Shown here one piece after another: positions 15,428 to 22,822 of a stretch of 37,503 nucleotides of DNA. Every line of letters begins with the position of its first letter. Positions within the stretch are counted from its first letter, which is position 1. A model generated the notes under the pieces. It searched no databases and was not told where the DNA came from. It worked only from the letters and a program-made list of their open reading frames with translations. The translations under genes and the position numbers were made by a program. Source of the stretch: a virus; the IMG/VR virus record IMGVR_UViG_3300038456_000020, positions 1 to 37,503 of that record; one strand, written 5' to 3'.

Positions 15428-15662
15428 CCGAATCTCCGTTCATGATCTTGTCGAACTCCTCACGCAATTCATCGGGCATGGCCTGCGCTGCCGGTAGCGT
15501 GTCGAAGTGGCGTAACGCCTTGTGTTGCTCCACGATCGGCAACCCTTCCAATCGAAGCGCCCACAGCAGACCGGCCATGTCGGTGACCATCGCACCGTCA
15601 TAATATAAATCCCATGTCTGCTTGGGCCAGTCTTCGTTGTGGTCGTCTAGTGCTGTAGTCAT
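15417..15662 (-). CDS. Small protein paralogous to the N-terminus of the GNAT protein
   Basis: An 81-residue protein. ATG 15662 is preferred over ATG 15674 because GGAGGG stands five bases before it. The body (EDWPKQTWDLYYDGAMVTDMAGLLWALRLEGLP...HFDTLPAA) matches residues 5-56 of the preceding gene product (W-D-L-Y-x-x-G-x-x-V-T, then G-L-L-W-A, a Q-x-x-A phrase and F-x-x-L-P-A), so the two are paralogous domains, one alone and one fused to a tag and acetyltransferase. Function is unknown. An extended -10-like TGCTACGGT lies just upstream (15686-15678). Confidence 0.75.
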   Translation of the reverse strand: MTTALDDHNEDWPKQTWDLYYDGAMVTDMAGLLWALRLEGLPIVEQHKALRHFDTLPAAQAMPDELREEFDKIMNGDSDDE

Positions 15663-15690
15663 CGTGCCCTCCATTCTACCGTAGCATTTG

Positions 15691-16680
15691 TCACGATGAC
15701 ACGCTGGGCGTGATAGCGGCTACGGCCTTCACTTGTTCAACCGTCCACGACGATCTCCGATCATCAGTTACCGTGCGACCGATCGATTCGTGATAAGACA
15801 CAGCCGAATATGTGGCTTCGCTTTGGATGGCTGACCCCGTTGCTGCTGCTGCTTGGGCGACTGCTATCTGCAACGCTGTACCCGTTCCCGGAACTCGGCC
15901 CATTGAACCAAGATAACCGATGTGTAAAGGAACAGTCTGGATGATGTCACTTGCTGCTGCGTCCGATGGTAACGACGAATTGGGATATGGTGCTGACTGA
16001 CCCGGCGTGTACGACATAGCACCAGCCACGTTGCCTAACGCGTCGTAAGCCACAGCCACCATCGCCCCCGGATAGTTCAGCGCTACACCAGTAAAATCGA
16101 CGCCCTCCCAAATGCGGTCCAATGATAGACCATCACTCTTCTCACCGAAGGTGGCTTTCGCGTAATCGTCGTCGTCGCGTGCCATGTTTACCATATCTTG
16201 TATTTTGTCTGCTGCGCCACGGTAGTTACGACGTGCTGCGAGTAATGCCGTACCGGGCTTATCTTTGGACAGCACCTTGATTGTCCCACCGGCTGCGTGA
16301 AAGTCGTCTACTTGCTTCTGTATGAAGTCGTTGACGGCCTTAGGCAACGCGCTAGGTTTACCGTCTCCAGCGGTTGTTGACCATCGATCCTTCTCATCGT
16401 GTGGGTGCAGGTCCGGGTCGAACGAGCCCCGCCACTCCATCGTGCTTTGCCGTATCGCGCCACGGCTGCGCACGAAGTTGTTAACCGCGTCCTTGAGCAC
16501 TGCCGGTGCCGGTGTCCACGCTGGTAACTGCGTGAACTTCTGCACGGCTGCTACTTGATCGGGGGTGGCGAGATCAGTGGCATTGATCGCCCATAATAGT
16601 CCGGGCACCGTGGTGACTAGCGTGCCCACACAATACAAGTCCCACTTGCGAGACTTGACCCAATCCTCGTTGTCGATCAT
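15691..16680 (-). CDS. Tagged GNAT-type acetyltransferase, probable virion cargo
   Basis: A 329-residue protein from ATG 16680 (ATGA overlap). Three parts are visible: an N-terminal domain (5-60) shared with the 81-residue gene downstream; the tag motif at 87-105 (FDPDLHPHDEKDRWSTTAG); and a C-terminal GNAT fold. In the latter, VAVAYDALGNVAGAMSY is the beta4-like strand pair, residues 252-272 contain motif A with R262-V-P-G-T-G267 (R/Q-x-x-G-x-G/A), followed by the helix TALQIAVAQAAAA, and YHESIG at 296-301 corresponds to the aromatic phrase of motif B. It would transfer an acyl group from CoA to an unknown amine. Lying between portal-MuF and protease, it is most simply a head cargo enzyme. 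The link to the capsid is inferred. Confidence 0.75.
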   Translation of the reverse strand: MIDNEDWVKSRKWDLYCVGTLVTTVPGLLWAINATDLATPDQVAAVQKFTQLPAWTPAPAVLKDAVNNFVRSRGAIRQSTMEWRGSFDPDLHPHDEKDRWSTTAGDGKPSALPKAVNDFIQKQVDDFHAAGGTIKVLSKDKPGTALLAARRNYRGAADKIQDMVNMARDDDDYAKATFGEKSDGLSLDRIWEGVDFTGVALNYPGAMVAVAYDALGNVAGAMSYTPGQSAPYPNSSLPSDAAASDIIQTVPLHIGYLGSMGRVPGTGTALQIAVAQAAAATGSAIQSEATYSAVSYHESIGRTVTDDRRSSWTVEQVKAVAAITPSVSS

Positions 16681-18455
16681 GTTTGCATCACACTCCAGCG
16701 TTGCGAACCGCCCAGCAGCACTAACTCACGTTCACCGAAGCAACCCATGCCGGTTACCGCTGAAGACAATACTTGGGACGCGGGCACCGTGCCAGAAATG
16801 ATGACACCGTTACCACCCGAGAATGAGCGTGCCGTACGCATGGAATACGAGAACGCAGATAACGGGCGCAACGGCACGGTTTCTGGTCCTGCTGGTTTCA
16901 ACACCTCGTCGTCCGTCCTAGGATTCGGATTGGGCACGTAACCGTAGTGATTGTCTACCCATTCAGGCAGTACAGTGCTTGGCGATTCAGCGCCGTCGAA
17001 CTTAAAACCTCGATATACTTGCACGTCCGTGATGCCTTCACTTTTAAGATACTCTTGCGTGTTATCGTATTGTGCGCGTAAAAATCCCCGATACATATCG
17101 CCCTTGGCGTCATACTCCTTTTGAGTTCGTGTGGCGAGGTCGGAGTCCGGCAACCCTTGGATGAGTCCCGTGTTGCCTAGCCATCCAGTCGTGTCAATCA
17201 ACCCAAACTCTTGCTTGGCCGCTTCTTGCATCGCCAGCGATGTCGCACTACTGTCGTTGGAGGTGCCCGCCCATGTACCGATCAGATTGGACACGGCTTC
17301 TAATCGGAGCGTGTCAGCCACTGCCGGGTCGTTTCCTAGTTTTAAATCCCCACTCGCCAGTGCCGACTGTGTAATACCTGAACCGTTCTTCGTCAAATAA
17401 TCAAGTTTGCCTACGTATGCGTAAATAGGTTGATCAGTCCACGGACTACGCCCCGGCTGCCACACGTCATCTTTAGTAAGCAGTGATGCAGTGGGCACAT
17501 CTAAGTTCTTGTATCCAGTGAGCATGCCCTTATCGTCGTAAGTGTGCTCTCCCTCCATGCGGGTAATGCCCAACAACTGTTCATCGTACTTGGTGCCCAT
17601 GCGCTTCGCAATGTCAGCACTTACCGCCGCCTTACATGCTGACGCTACTTCGTCGCTGGCTACTATCGAATCATCGTTGTGCCAATCAACCACAGGCCCC
17701 GGATTGTAGTTGCCTGCGTTTACGCTGTTTTCTAGTCCTTTGTTCTCGATAGCATTACCGGTCATGGCTTCCAATGTGTAATGATCCGCGCCTACGCCGA
17801 CCGTGGTGTCAGGCTTTAGTTGAATCGCACTACCAGCGGTAGTGGCCCACCGGCCCTTATCGTCCTTGGGGTGGAGATCAGGGTTCCACTCGCGTTCTTC
17901 TAATAACCATTCCTGTGTCTGCCTCCCGGCCCACAAGTGCCAATAGCGGTCCATCACTGTGCCTTCGTCTTCGGCGTGACCGAAATAACGAATTTCTACC
18001 GGTACGTTTTCCATCCCGAGTGACACTGCCGCATCGCGTCGATGATTGCCCTCGCTGATGCGCGGTTGCCCACCGTGATCGACCGTGATGAAGATGGGTG
18101 ACCGAATGCCGTTCTCTGCGATACTTTGCTTGAACTCCTCCCAGTGTTGACCAGTCGGCCCGCGATTAGGGCCATCGCCCGGTCGCTCAGTCGCCGCTCC
18201 TCGCATGTTAGCGATGGCCCGTGTTGGGACGGTGCCCATTTCCGATCGAGTGATGTGCTGATTGTTGCCTGTGGTGCCAGTGTAATTGGTGTATTTAAGA
18301 TCAGCACCACCCTTGGTGTACATGCCGGTCTTATCCGTTTCTACCTTGGCATCACCGGTTGCAAACTCACCCTTCTCATCGCGTGGATGTTCATCCGGGT
18401 CCCAAGTGCGCTCTTCTAGTAGCCATTCCTCGGTCTGTCGAAAGTGCAGCGACAT
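16677..18455 (-). CDS. Tagged ParB-like plus ADP-ribosyltransferase fusion, probable virion cargo
   Basis: A 592-residue protein whose ATG 18455 shares a base with the portal stop (TAATG). Residues 8-34 carry the tag (WLLEERTWDPDEHPRDEKG). Residues 99-160 are a ParB/sulfiredoxin-like domain, with SPIFITVDHGG and the phosphate-binding phrase SEGNHRRDAAVSLG at 134-147. Residues 180-208 repeat the tag (WLLEEREWNPDLHPKDDKG). The C-terminus from about 400 is an ADP-ribosyltransferase of the R-S-E class: Arg482 in VYRGF, S533-A-F-S-Y-S as the STS region, then E575-R-E577 (FGERELVLLGG), the catalytic E-x-E. It should move ADP-ribose from NAD to arginine-type targets, as T4 Alt and VIP2 toxins do. 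Two tags with two enzymes suggest fusion of two cargo genes. Confidence 0.75.
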   Translation of the reverse strand: MSLHFRQTEEWLLEERTWDPDEHPRDEKGEFATGDAKVETDKTGMYTKGGADLKYTNYTGTTGNNQHITRSEMGTVPTRAIANMRGAATERPGDGPNRGPTGQHWEEFKQSIAENGIRSPIFITVDHGGQPRISEGNHRRDAAVSLGMENVPVEIRYFGHAEDEGTVMDRYWHLWAGRQTQEWLLEEREWNPDLHPKDDKGRWATTAGSAIQLKPDTTVGVGADHYTLEAMTGNAIENKGLENSVNAGNYNPGPVVDWHNDDSIVASDEVASACKAAVSADIAKRMGTKYDEQLLGITRMEGEHTYDDKGMLTGYKNLDVPTASLLTKDDVWQPGRSPWTDQPIYAYVGKLDYLTKNGSGITQSALASGDLKLGNDPAVADTLRLEAVSNLIGTWAGTSNDSSATSLAMQEAAKQEFGLIDTTGWLGNTGLIQGLPDSDLATRTQKEYDAKGDMYRGFLRAQYDNTQEYLKSEGITDVQVYRGFKFDGAESPSTVLPEWVDNHYGYVPNPNPRTDDEVLKPAGPETVPLRPLSAFSYSMRTARSFSGGNGVIISGTVPASQVLSSAVTGMGCFGERELVLLGGSQRWSVMQT

Positions 18456-20806
18456 TACGCCTCAGTCAGTAGTTGCTCGCGCAAGTCCTCTAGGTTGTAA
18501 GATCGCTCGTCGTCGTCGTCGGGCGCGTTGAACTCGTCCGGTGTGAGTAACACCAACGCACAGCGGCAGTTGATGACGTTCTCAGGTGAGCCGTTAGGGT
18601 CGCCGGGGTAGCGCATGTCTTCACCGTCCACGCTAAACACATCACCCATCGCTATTTGCTGCCCATCGGCCTCAATATGCGCTTCTCTAGTTCGGTCATC
18701 CTCAGTTGCTAACCATTCTTCACCCGCCACCATACCATCGGGTAGCAACTGACCGATCTCGTGCGTCGAACCGTTGAACGAGCCAATCACTTCGGTTCGT
18801 GCGATCATCGTGGCTCGCGTGTTGCTCGCGTCTTCGAACACGTCCTGAATGCGACCGGCGATCATCGGTATCGAGTCGCCAGCCTCTTGCCCCTCGGCCA
18901 TGGCGTTAGCAATAGCGTCGTACGTGGTTTGGTTGACGTTGCCCGCTAGCAGGTTCGCGCGTGAGCGAATGAACGCTGCCACTTGTGGGTTGTGAACATC
19001 GAATGAGACACCGATCTTGCCGCTGAGATGCTCCGCTGCTGCCGCTGCTACGTTAGTGTAGTGCGGGCTGAGAAGCGCGGCGATCTCGGCGTCCCAATAG
19101 TCACCGTCAAATAGTTTCTTCAATGTATCCGAAGCACGCGCGTCCTCTGCCGCTTTTTCTGCGTTACTGTCGCGCCTACTCAATCGCCCGCCGCGAGCAT
19201 TGAACTTGGCCATCACACTGCGCTGTTGCTTCTCGAATACGCTCTTCATAACGCCCTCAAAGATGGGCTCTAGGTTGCGCACCGTCGAGTCAATCTTGCG
19301 ATACTCGATCTGCCTGATCTCACGCGCTCTCCGTCCTCGTGTTTCGAGGTTGCCCTCGCGACCTGCGCCGATACCGGGACCAGTAGGCGTGATGTCGGGT
19401 GCGTTTTTGACACCGGGCGCTGGCTTCGGTCCCGGTGCGCCCTTACCGGGTGCGTTGGGGTCGGTTGGTCCCGCCGATGCGATGGCTGCTGCTTGTGCCT
19501 TGGCTTCTTTCGCTTGCGCGATCTCCTCATCCGTGTCCGGTGGTCGCACATCGGGGAGTCCGAGTTCGTGGCGCAATTCGCTGCTGGCGATGGGCTTGTC
19601 CGGTCCCACGAGTAGCGGGATATTGGCACCGAGCGCGAGCAACCGCGAATCACTCTGCAGTGCCGTCACCTTCGAGAAGTCAAACCACCCGATCTCGTCG
19701 CCCAGTCGCGGTGCCAGTTCAAGGTTAATCTGATCTGCGACCTCTTGCGCCAACGGTTGCAGTGTGTTCTCCCACCAGTTACGGTGTTCAACGTTAGCGG
19801 CGTCGTAGGTCCGCTTCGTCGAGTCGCCCAAAATAGACAATGGCGTCCCAAGGGCAACGCAAATCTCGCTGATCTTCTGCTCGTACCGTGCCACGAACTG
19901 CGCATCGCGCTGCGACAGTCCCAATGTCTTGATGTCGAGCGCACCGGCCACGCCCGTGCCTGCCTCGTTCATCGCCTCAATGAAGATGGCCTTGCCTGCG
20001 TTGTCTGGCCCACGGAAGTCGGCCCGCCACGCACGCTTGAACGCCTCCTTCTCTTGGCTGAGCGCGAACTGTTCGTGAACGATGATGGCGGCAGGTCGCG
20101 CGTCGTTACGCAAGAATGCGTAGTCGTAGCGGTCCTGCATGACGGCCACACTCACCGCGAGTCGCGCCGCCTGCAACGGTGATTCGGGCTGGCGATAGTC
20201 GTGCAGTGCGGGACGCCAACCATACAGCACTTGGTCAGTGTTGAAGTTGATCAGATCGTCCTCGTTGATCACGCTCGCCTTACCATAGCGATAGCCCGAG
20301 AAATACGCGTCACCGCCCTTGGTTGGTATCGGGTGCAAGCATGCGGAGACGAGCGGCCAGAGGTGAACGACCTTGCCCTTGCCCTTCTTCTGTTCGCACT
20401 CGACCTCCCACGCCCAGCGACCAGTGACCAAATACTGCGCGATCGTCCACGCCCATAGCCTACGCGCCGAAACGCCGGGGGCCGGTCCTCCCGGTGGCGG
20501 GCTGAGCAAGATCGCTAGCGGCGATTTCGCGTTGAAGGTGTCTGGTTTCTCCGGGTCTTTGCCCGCACGAAACGGCAATCCCGCGATAGCCATCGCGCAT
20601 TGCGACACGGCCCTGAACACGAATACGTTGCTGTAGTAGGCGAGCCTGATCGCTTCCTCAGCGTTCCACTCGGCAATCATGGTCTTGTTGAGCGAGTGAT
20701 ACTCGGTCAGTTCAGTCGTTGCACCGCTTGGGTCGCGTAGTTCCAGCGATCGCGGGACTCGTGTTTCGATTCCTATTGCTGATCGGAGTCTCTCTATCGC
20801 GCTCAT
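18455..20806 (-). CDS. Portal protein fused to MuF-type head protein
   Basis: A 783-residue protein from ATG 20806 (ATGA overlap with terminase). Residues about 35-420 are an HK97-type portal, with YYSNVFVFRAVSQCAMAIAGLPFRA, GRWAWEVE, GWRPALHDYRQPESPLQAARLAV, the clip/stem helices and GTPLSILGDSTKRTYDAANVEHRNWW. A Pro/Gly/Ala linker (about 450-500) leads to a MuF domain (about 520-760): RATMIARTEVIGSFNGSTHEIGQ, EEWLATEDDRTREAHIEADGQ, DMRYPGDPNGSPENVINCRCALV. The portal forms the dodecameric DNA gate and MuF proteins sit inside the head on it. Here both are one chain, placing about 12 MuF domains at the portal. MuF domains in other phages carry toxin domains at the C-terminus; here the tagged enzymes follow as separate genes. 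Confidence 0.93.
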   Translation of the reverse strand: MSAIERLRSAIGIETRVPRSLELRDPSGATTELTEYHSLNKTMIAEWNAEEAIRLAYYSNVFVFRAVSQCAMAIAGLPFRAGKDPEKPDTFNAKSPLAILLSPPPGGPAPGVSARRLWAWTIAQYLVTGRWAWEVECEQKKGKGKVVHLWPLVSACLHPIPTKGGDAYFSGYRYGKASVINEDDLINFNTDQVLYGWRPALHDYRQPESPLQAARLAVSVAVMQDRYDYAFLRNDARPAAIIVHEQFALSQEKEAFKRAWRADFRGPDNAGKAIFIEAMNEAGTGVAGALDIKTLGLSQRDAQFVARYEQKISEICVALGTPLSILGDSTKRTYDAANVEHRNWWENTLQPLAQEVADQINLELAPRLGDEIGWFDFSKVTALQSDSRLLALGANIPLLVGPDKPIASSELRHELGLPDVRPPDTDEEIAQAKEAKAQAAAIASAGPTDPNAPGKGAPGPKPAPGVKNAPDITPTGPGIGAGREGNLETRGRRAREIRQIEYRKIDSTVRNLEPIFEGVMKSVFEKQQRSVMAKFNARGGRLSRRDSNAEKAAEDARASDTLKKLFDGDYWDAEIAALLSPHYTNVAAAAAEHLSGKIGVSFDVHNPQVAAFIRSRANLLAGNVNQTTYDAIANAMAEGQEAGDSIPMIAGRIQDVFEDASNTRATMIARTEVIGSFNGSTHEIGQLLPDGMVAGEEWLATEDDRTREAHIEADGQQIAMGDVFSVDGEDMRYPGDPNGSPENVINCRCALVLLTPDEFNAPDDDDERSYNLEDLREQLLTEA

Positions 20807-22182
20807 GATACGGAGTACCCCAGTCGTCGGCCCTGCTTGCGTAGCAGATGTTCGGAAACATCGTACACCATCGAATCTATTCGGTTGGGGGACTTAGCCC
20901 CCGGCGCACCCTCGACCCATGATGTCATCTCGTCCTCCAGTTTTGGCAGTGTGCCCACGTGGTGGACCATGCCTTGTTCATAGAGCGCGTGCACCGGCTC
21001 CATGCGCACGCGCTTACCGCGACTTGCGTGAATCTGTGTGAAAGACGGCATCGGGCGACCCTGCGCCTTGCAGACGGCTTTCAATGCGAACTCGACGAGA
21101 TCGCCACCGTTGTTCACTTCTGCGATGATGCGATCGGCCTCGTACGCGTCGTACACGTCGAGGGACGATGTGGCCCACGTGTTCGTGCCCATGCGCCCTG
21201 AATGGTCGGCCAAGATGTAAGCGTGGCCGTCCTCACCGAGCCCACTCGCCATGATGCCGCACTCGTCGCTCTCTCGCTGCGACAAACCGGTGATGTTGTT
21301 CTTCTTGCTCTTGTTGCTCATCGACGGGTCAAGCCCCACCAGAATCTCGATCAGTTCTGCAACCTGCACCCACTCGTTGTTGATCACTTCCTCATGCATC
21401 GGCACGCCACCCACCCGATGTTGCTCAATCAACGAGAGTTTCCACAGCGCACCCTCGACGTCCTCCAGAATCTCGGCGTTTAGTTCCTGTCGTCCTAGTC
21501 GTGTGCCCACGTACGGCAAGATGACCTTGCTGTAGTATTTCTCACTGAGGTTGGCGCGGTTCTCCTCGGTAGTGCCCTTGGTGATCACGTCTGCGAGTTC
21601 CACCAGATACTTAACGAACGGAGTCGCTTTCGGTGTTCCAGTCATGCAGACACGCACGTCGCCTTTTCGAATGGCGAACTGCATCGTGTCCCACACGGCC
21701 TGACCATAGCGCCACGACGCCGGTTCGTCGCCCCACACTGCGCGGAGGTTTGGACCACGGACGCGCTCCGGTCGCTCTGCCGTGAAGCCGTCTACGCGTG
21801 CGCCGCCCGCGATCTTCAACTGCAGTAGTTGCTTGTTCCAGTGATACTTGATGCCGCGAGCGTCCAAGCAGGCCAGCAGTCCCGACTCACCTTCAAACAT
21901 GATATCCCGCACGTCGTCTGTGGTCGGCCCGATCATCGCGTACCAGTAGTGCGGAAAGGCGATCATCTCATCGATCAGCCACTCCGCGCCCGTTCGTGTC
22001 TTGCCCCATCCTCGACCAGCGAGAATCAGCCACAGATACCAGTCACGTGGCGTGGTCGGCGCACACTGCGACGGACGACGAATCTCTCGCCAAATCTCCA
22101 TCCCACGTTCAATCTGCTCCTCTGAGGGTTGTGGGTCGAGGAGATCAGCCGCCATCTCGAACGGCGATAGGAGTAACGTCAT
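20803..22182 (-). CDS. Terminase large subunit
   Basis: A 459-residue packaging motor and nuclease from ATG 22182 (ATGA overlap). The ATPase domain has Walker A GRGWGKT at 56-62, Walker B with LRAVWGDE (D152, E153) and the coupling motif CMTGTPKAT near 180. The nuclease domain carries D285 (LVGLDPSMS), E355 (IAEVNNGGD) and D436 (SPNRIDSMVYDVSEHL), the usual acidic metal-binding set. It docks on the portal product of the next gene. No recognisable small subunit adjoins it; the gene immediately upstream encodes a small membrane protein. Length is normal for the family. Confidence 0.96.
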   Translation of the reverse strand: MTLLLSPFEMAADLLDPQPSEEQIERGMEIWREIRRPSQCAPTTPRDWYLWLILAGRGWGKTRTGAEWLIDEMIAFPHYWYAMIGPTTDDVRDIMFEGESGLLACLDARGIKYHWNKQLLQLKIAGGARVDGFTAERPERVRGPNLRAVWGDEPASWRYGQAVWDTMQFAIRKGDVRVCMTGTPKATPFVKYLVELADVITKGTTEENRANLSEKYYSKVILPYVGTRLGRQELNAEILEDVEGALWKLSLIEQHRVGGVPMHEEVINNEWVQVAELIEILVGLDPSMSNKSKKNNITGLSQRESDECGIMASGLGEDGHAYILADHSGRMGTNTWATSSLDVYDAYEADRIIAEVNNGGDLVEFALKAVCKAQGRPMPSFTQIHASRGKRVRMEPVHALYEQGMVHHVGTLPKLEDEMTSWVEGAPGAKSPNRIDSMVYDVSEHLLRKQGRRLGYSVS

Positions 22183-22484
22183 TTGCTGTGACTGGCGTGG
22201 TGCTTCTCGAGCCGTTCAACCGTAGGAGTACCGTCGACCGATGGGTGATGCTTGCGACAAAGCCGGTACGTTACGCCATCCATCGTGTATTCGTGCTTGG
22301 CTAACCGTGCACATCGCTTCACGTGACAGTTGTGGTGGCGGTACACGCCGATGATTCCCACGATGATCGCGCCCTCACCGATGTCCGAGCCGAAGCCAGA
22401 CCAAAAGCCGTAGTATGGTCCGGGCTCGTTGTCCGTGCCAGTGTGAATGGCGAGCCAGTGTTGTAGAGCGTGTAGCCAGTGCAT
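22179..22484 (-). CDS. Small membrane protein with Cys/His tail
   Basis: A 101-residue protein whose ATG 22484 shares one base with the previous TGA (TGATG). An N-terminal amphipathic segment (HWLHALQHWLAIHTGT) is followed by one membrane-spanning segment (SDIGEGAIIVGIIGVY, residues about 33-48) and then a cytosolic Cys/His cluster (HHNCHVKRCARLAKHEY ... YRLCRKHHP). Proteins of this shape are common next to the packaging genes of actinophages and are not characterised. The single helix and the Cys/His group could serve in lysis or in linking something to the membrane. It is tightly coupled to terminase by ATGA. Confidence 0.8.
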   Translation of the reverse strand: MHWLHALQHWLAIHTGTDNEPGPYYGFWSGFGSDIGEGAIIVGIIGVYRHHNCHVKRCARLAKHEYTMDGVTYRLCRKHHPSVDGTPTVERLEKHHASHSK

Positions 22485-22822
22485 CAGTATGGCCCCCCCT
22501 TGTTGATGACGTTCTGTATTACTTCGGCGGCTCCCGTGCCGGTGGCCACCCACTTGCCCCACACAACGCCGGGGTTGTTCAACGGCATCGCAACTCGACA
22601 ACGAAAAGTGCCGGGGTTGGTGCTGTTGCCGATCACGTCGATACCGGGGGCTGTGGTGTGGCCGTCCCACGTGAAGATGTCACCGGGCACCGTGTTGAAT
22701 ACGCCGGGAAGCGATGGCTGGAAGGTGACCGTAGCAGGGTTCACTGGTGCGTTGTCGTTGTCTACGTCTACGAACGTGACCTCAAACTCGGCTACGTTGC
22801 CTTCAAGTATCGTGACTGTCAT
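22484..22822 (-). CDS. Small beta-sandwich virion protein
   Basis: A 112-residue protein from ATG 22822, in ATGA overlap with the fibre gene. It is all strand and turn (VTILEGNVAEFEVTFVDVDND, PATVTFQPSLPGVF, TAPGIDVIGNSTNPGTFRCRVAMPLNNPGVVWGKWVATGTGAAE), like a single Ig-like or beta-sandwich domain often seen in fibre-associated proteins. No catalytic motif. It may be a fibre accessory or tip protein, since it is translationally coupled to the giant fibre. Confidence 0.75.
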   Translation of the reverse strand: MTVTILEGNVAEFEVTFVDVDNDNAPVNPATVTFQPSLPGVFNTVPGDIFTWDGHTTAPGIDVIGNSTNPGTFRCRVAMPLNNPGVVWGKWVATGTGAAEVIQNVINKGGPY

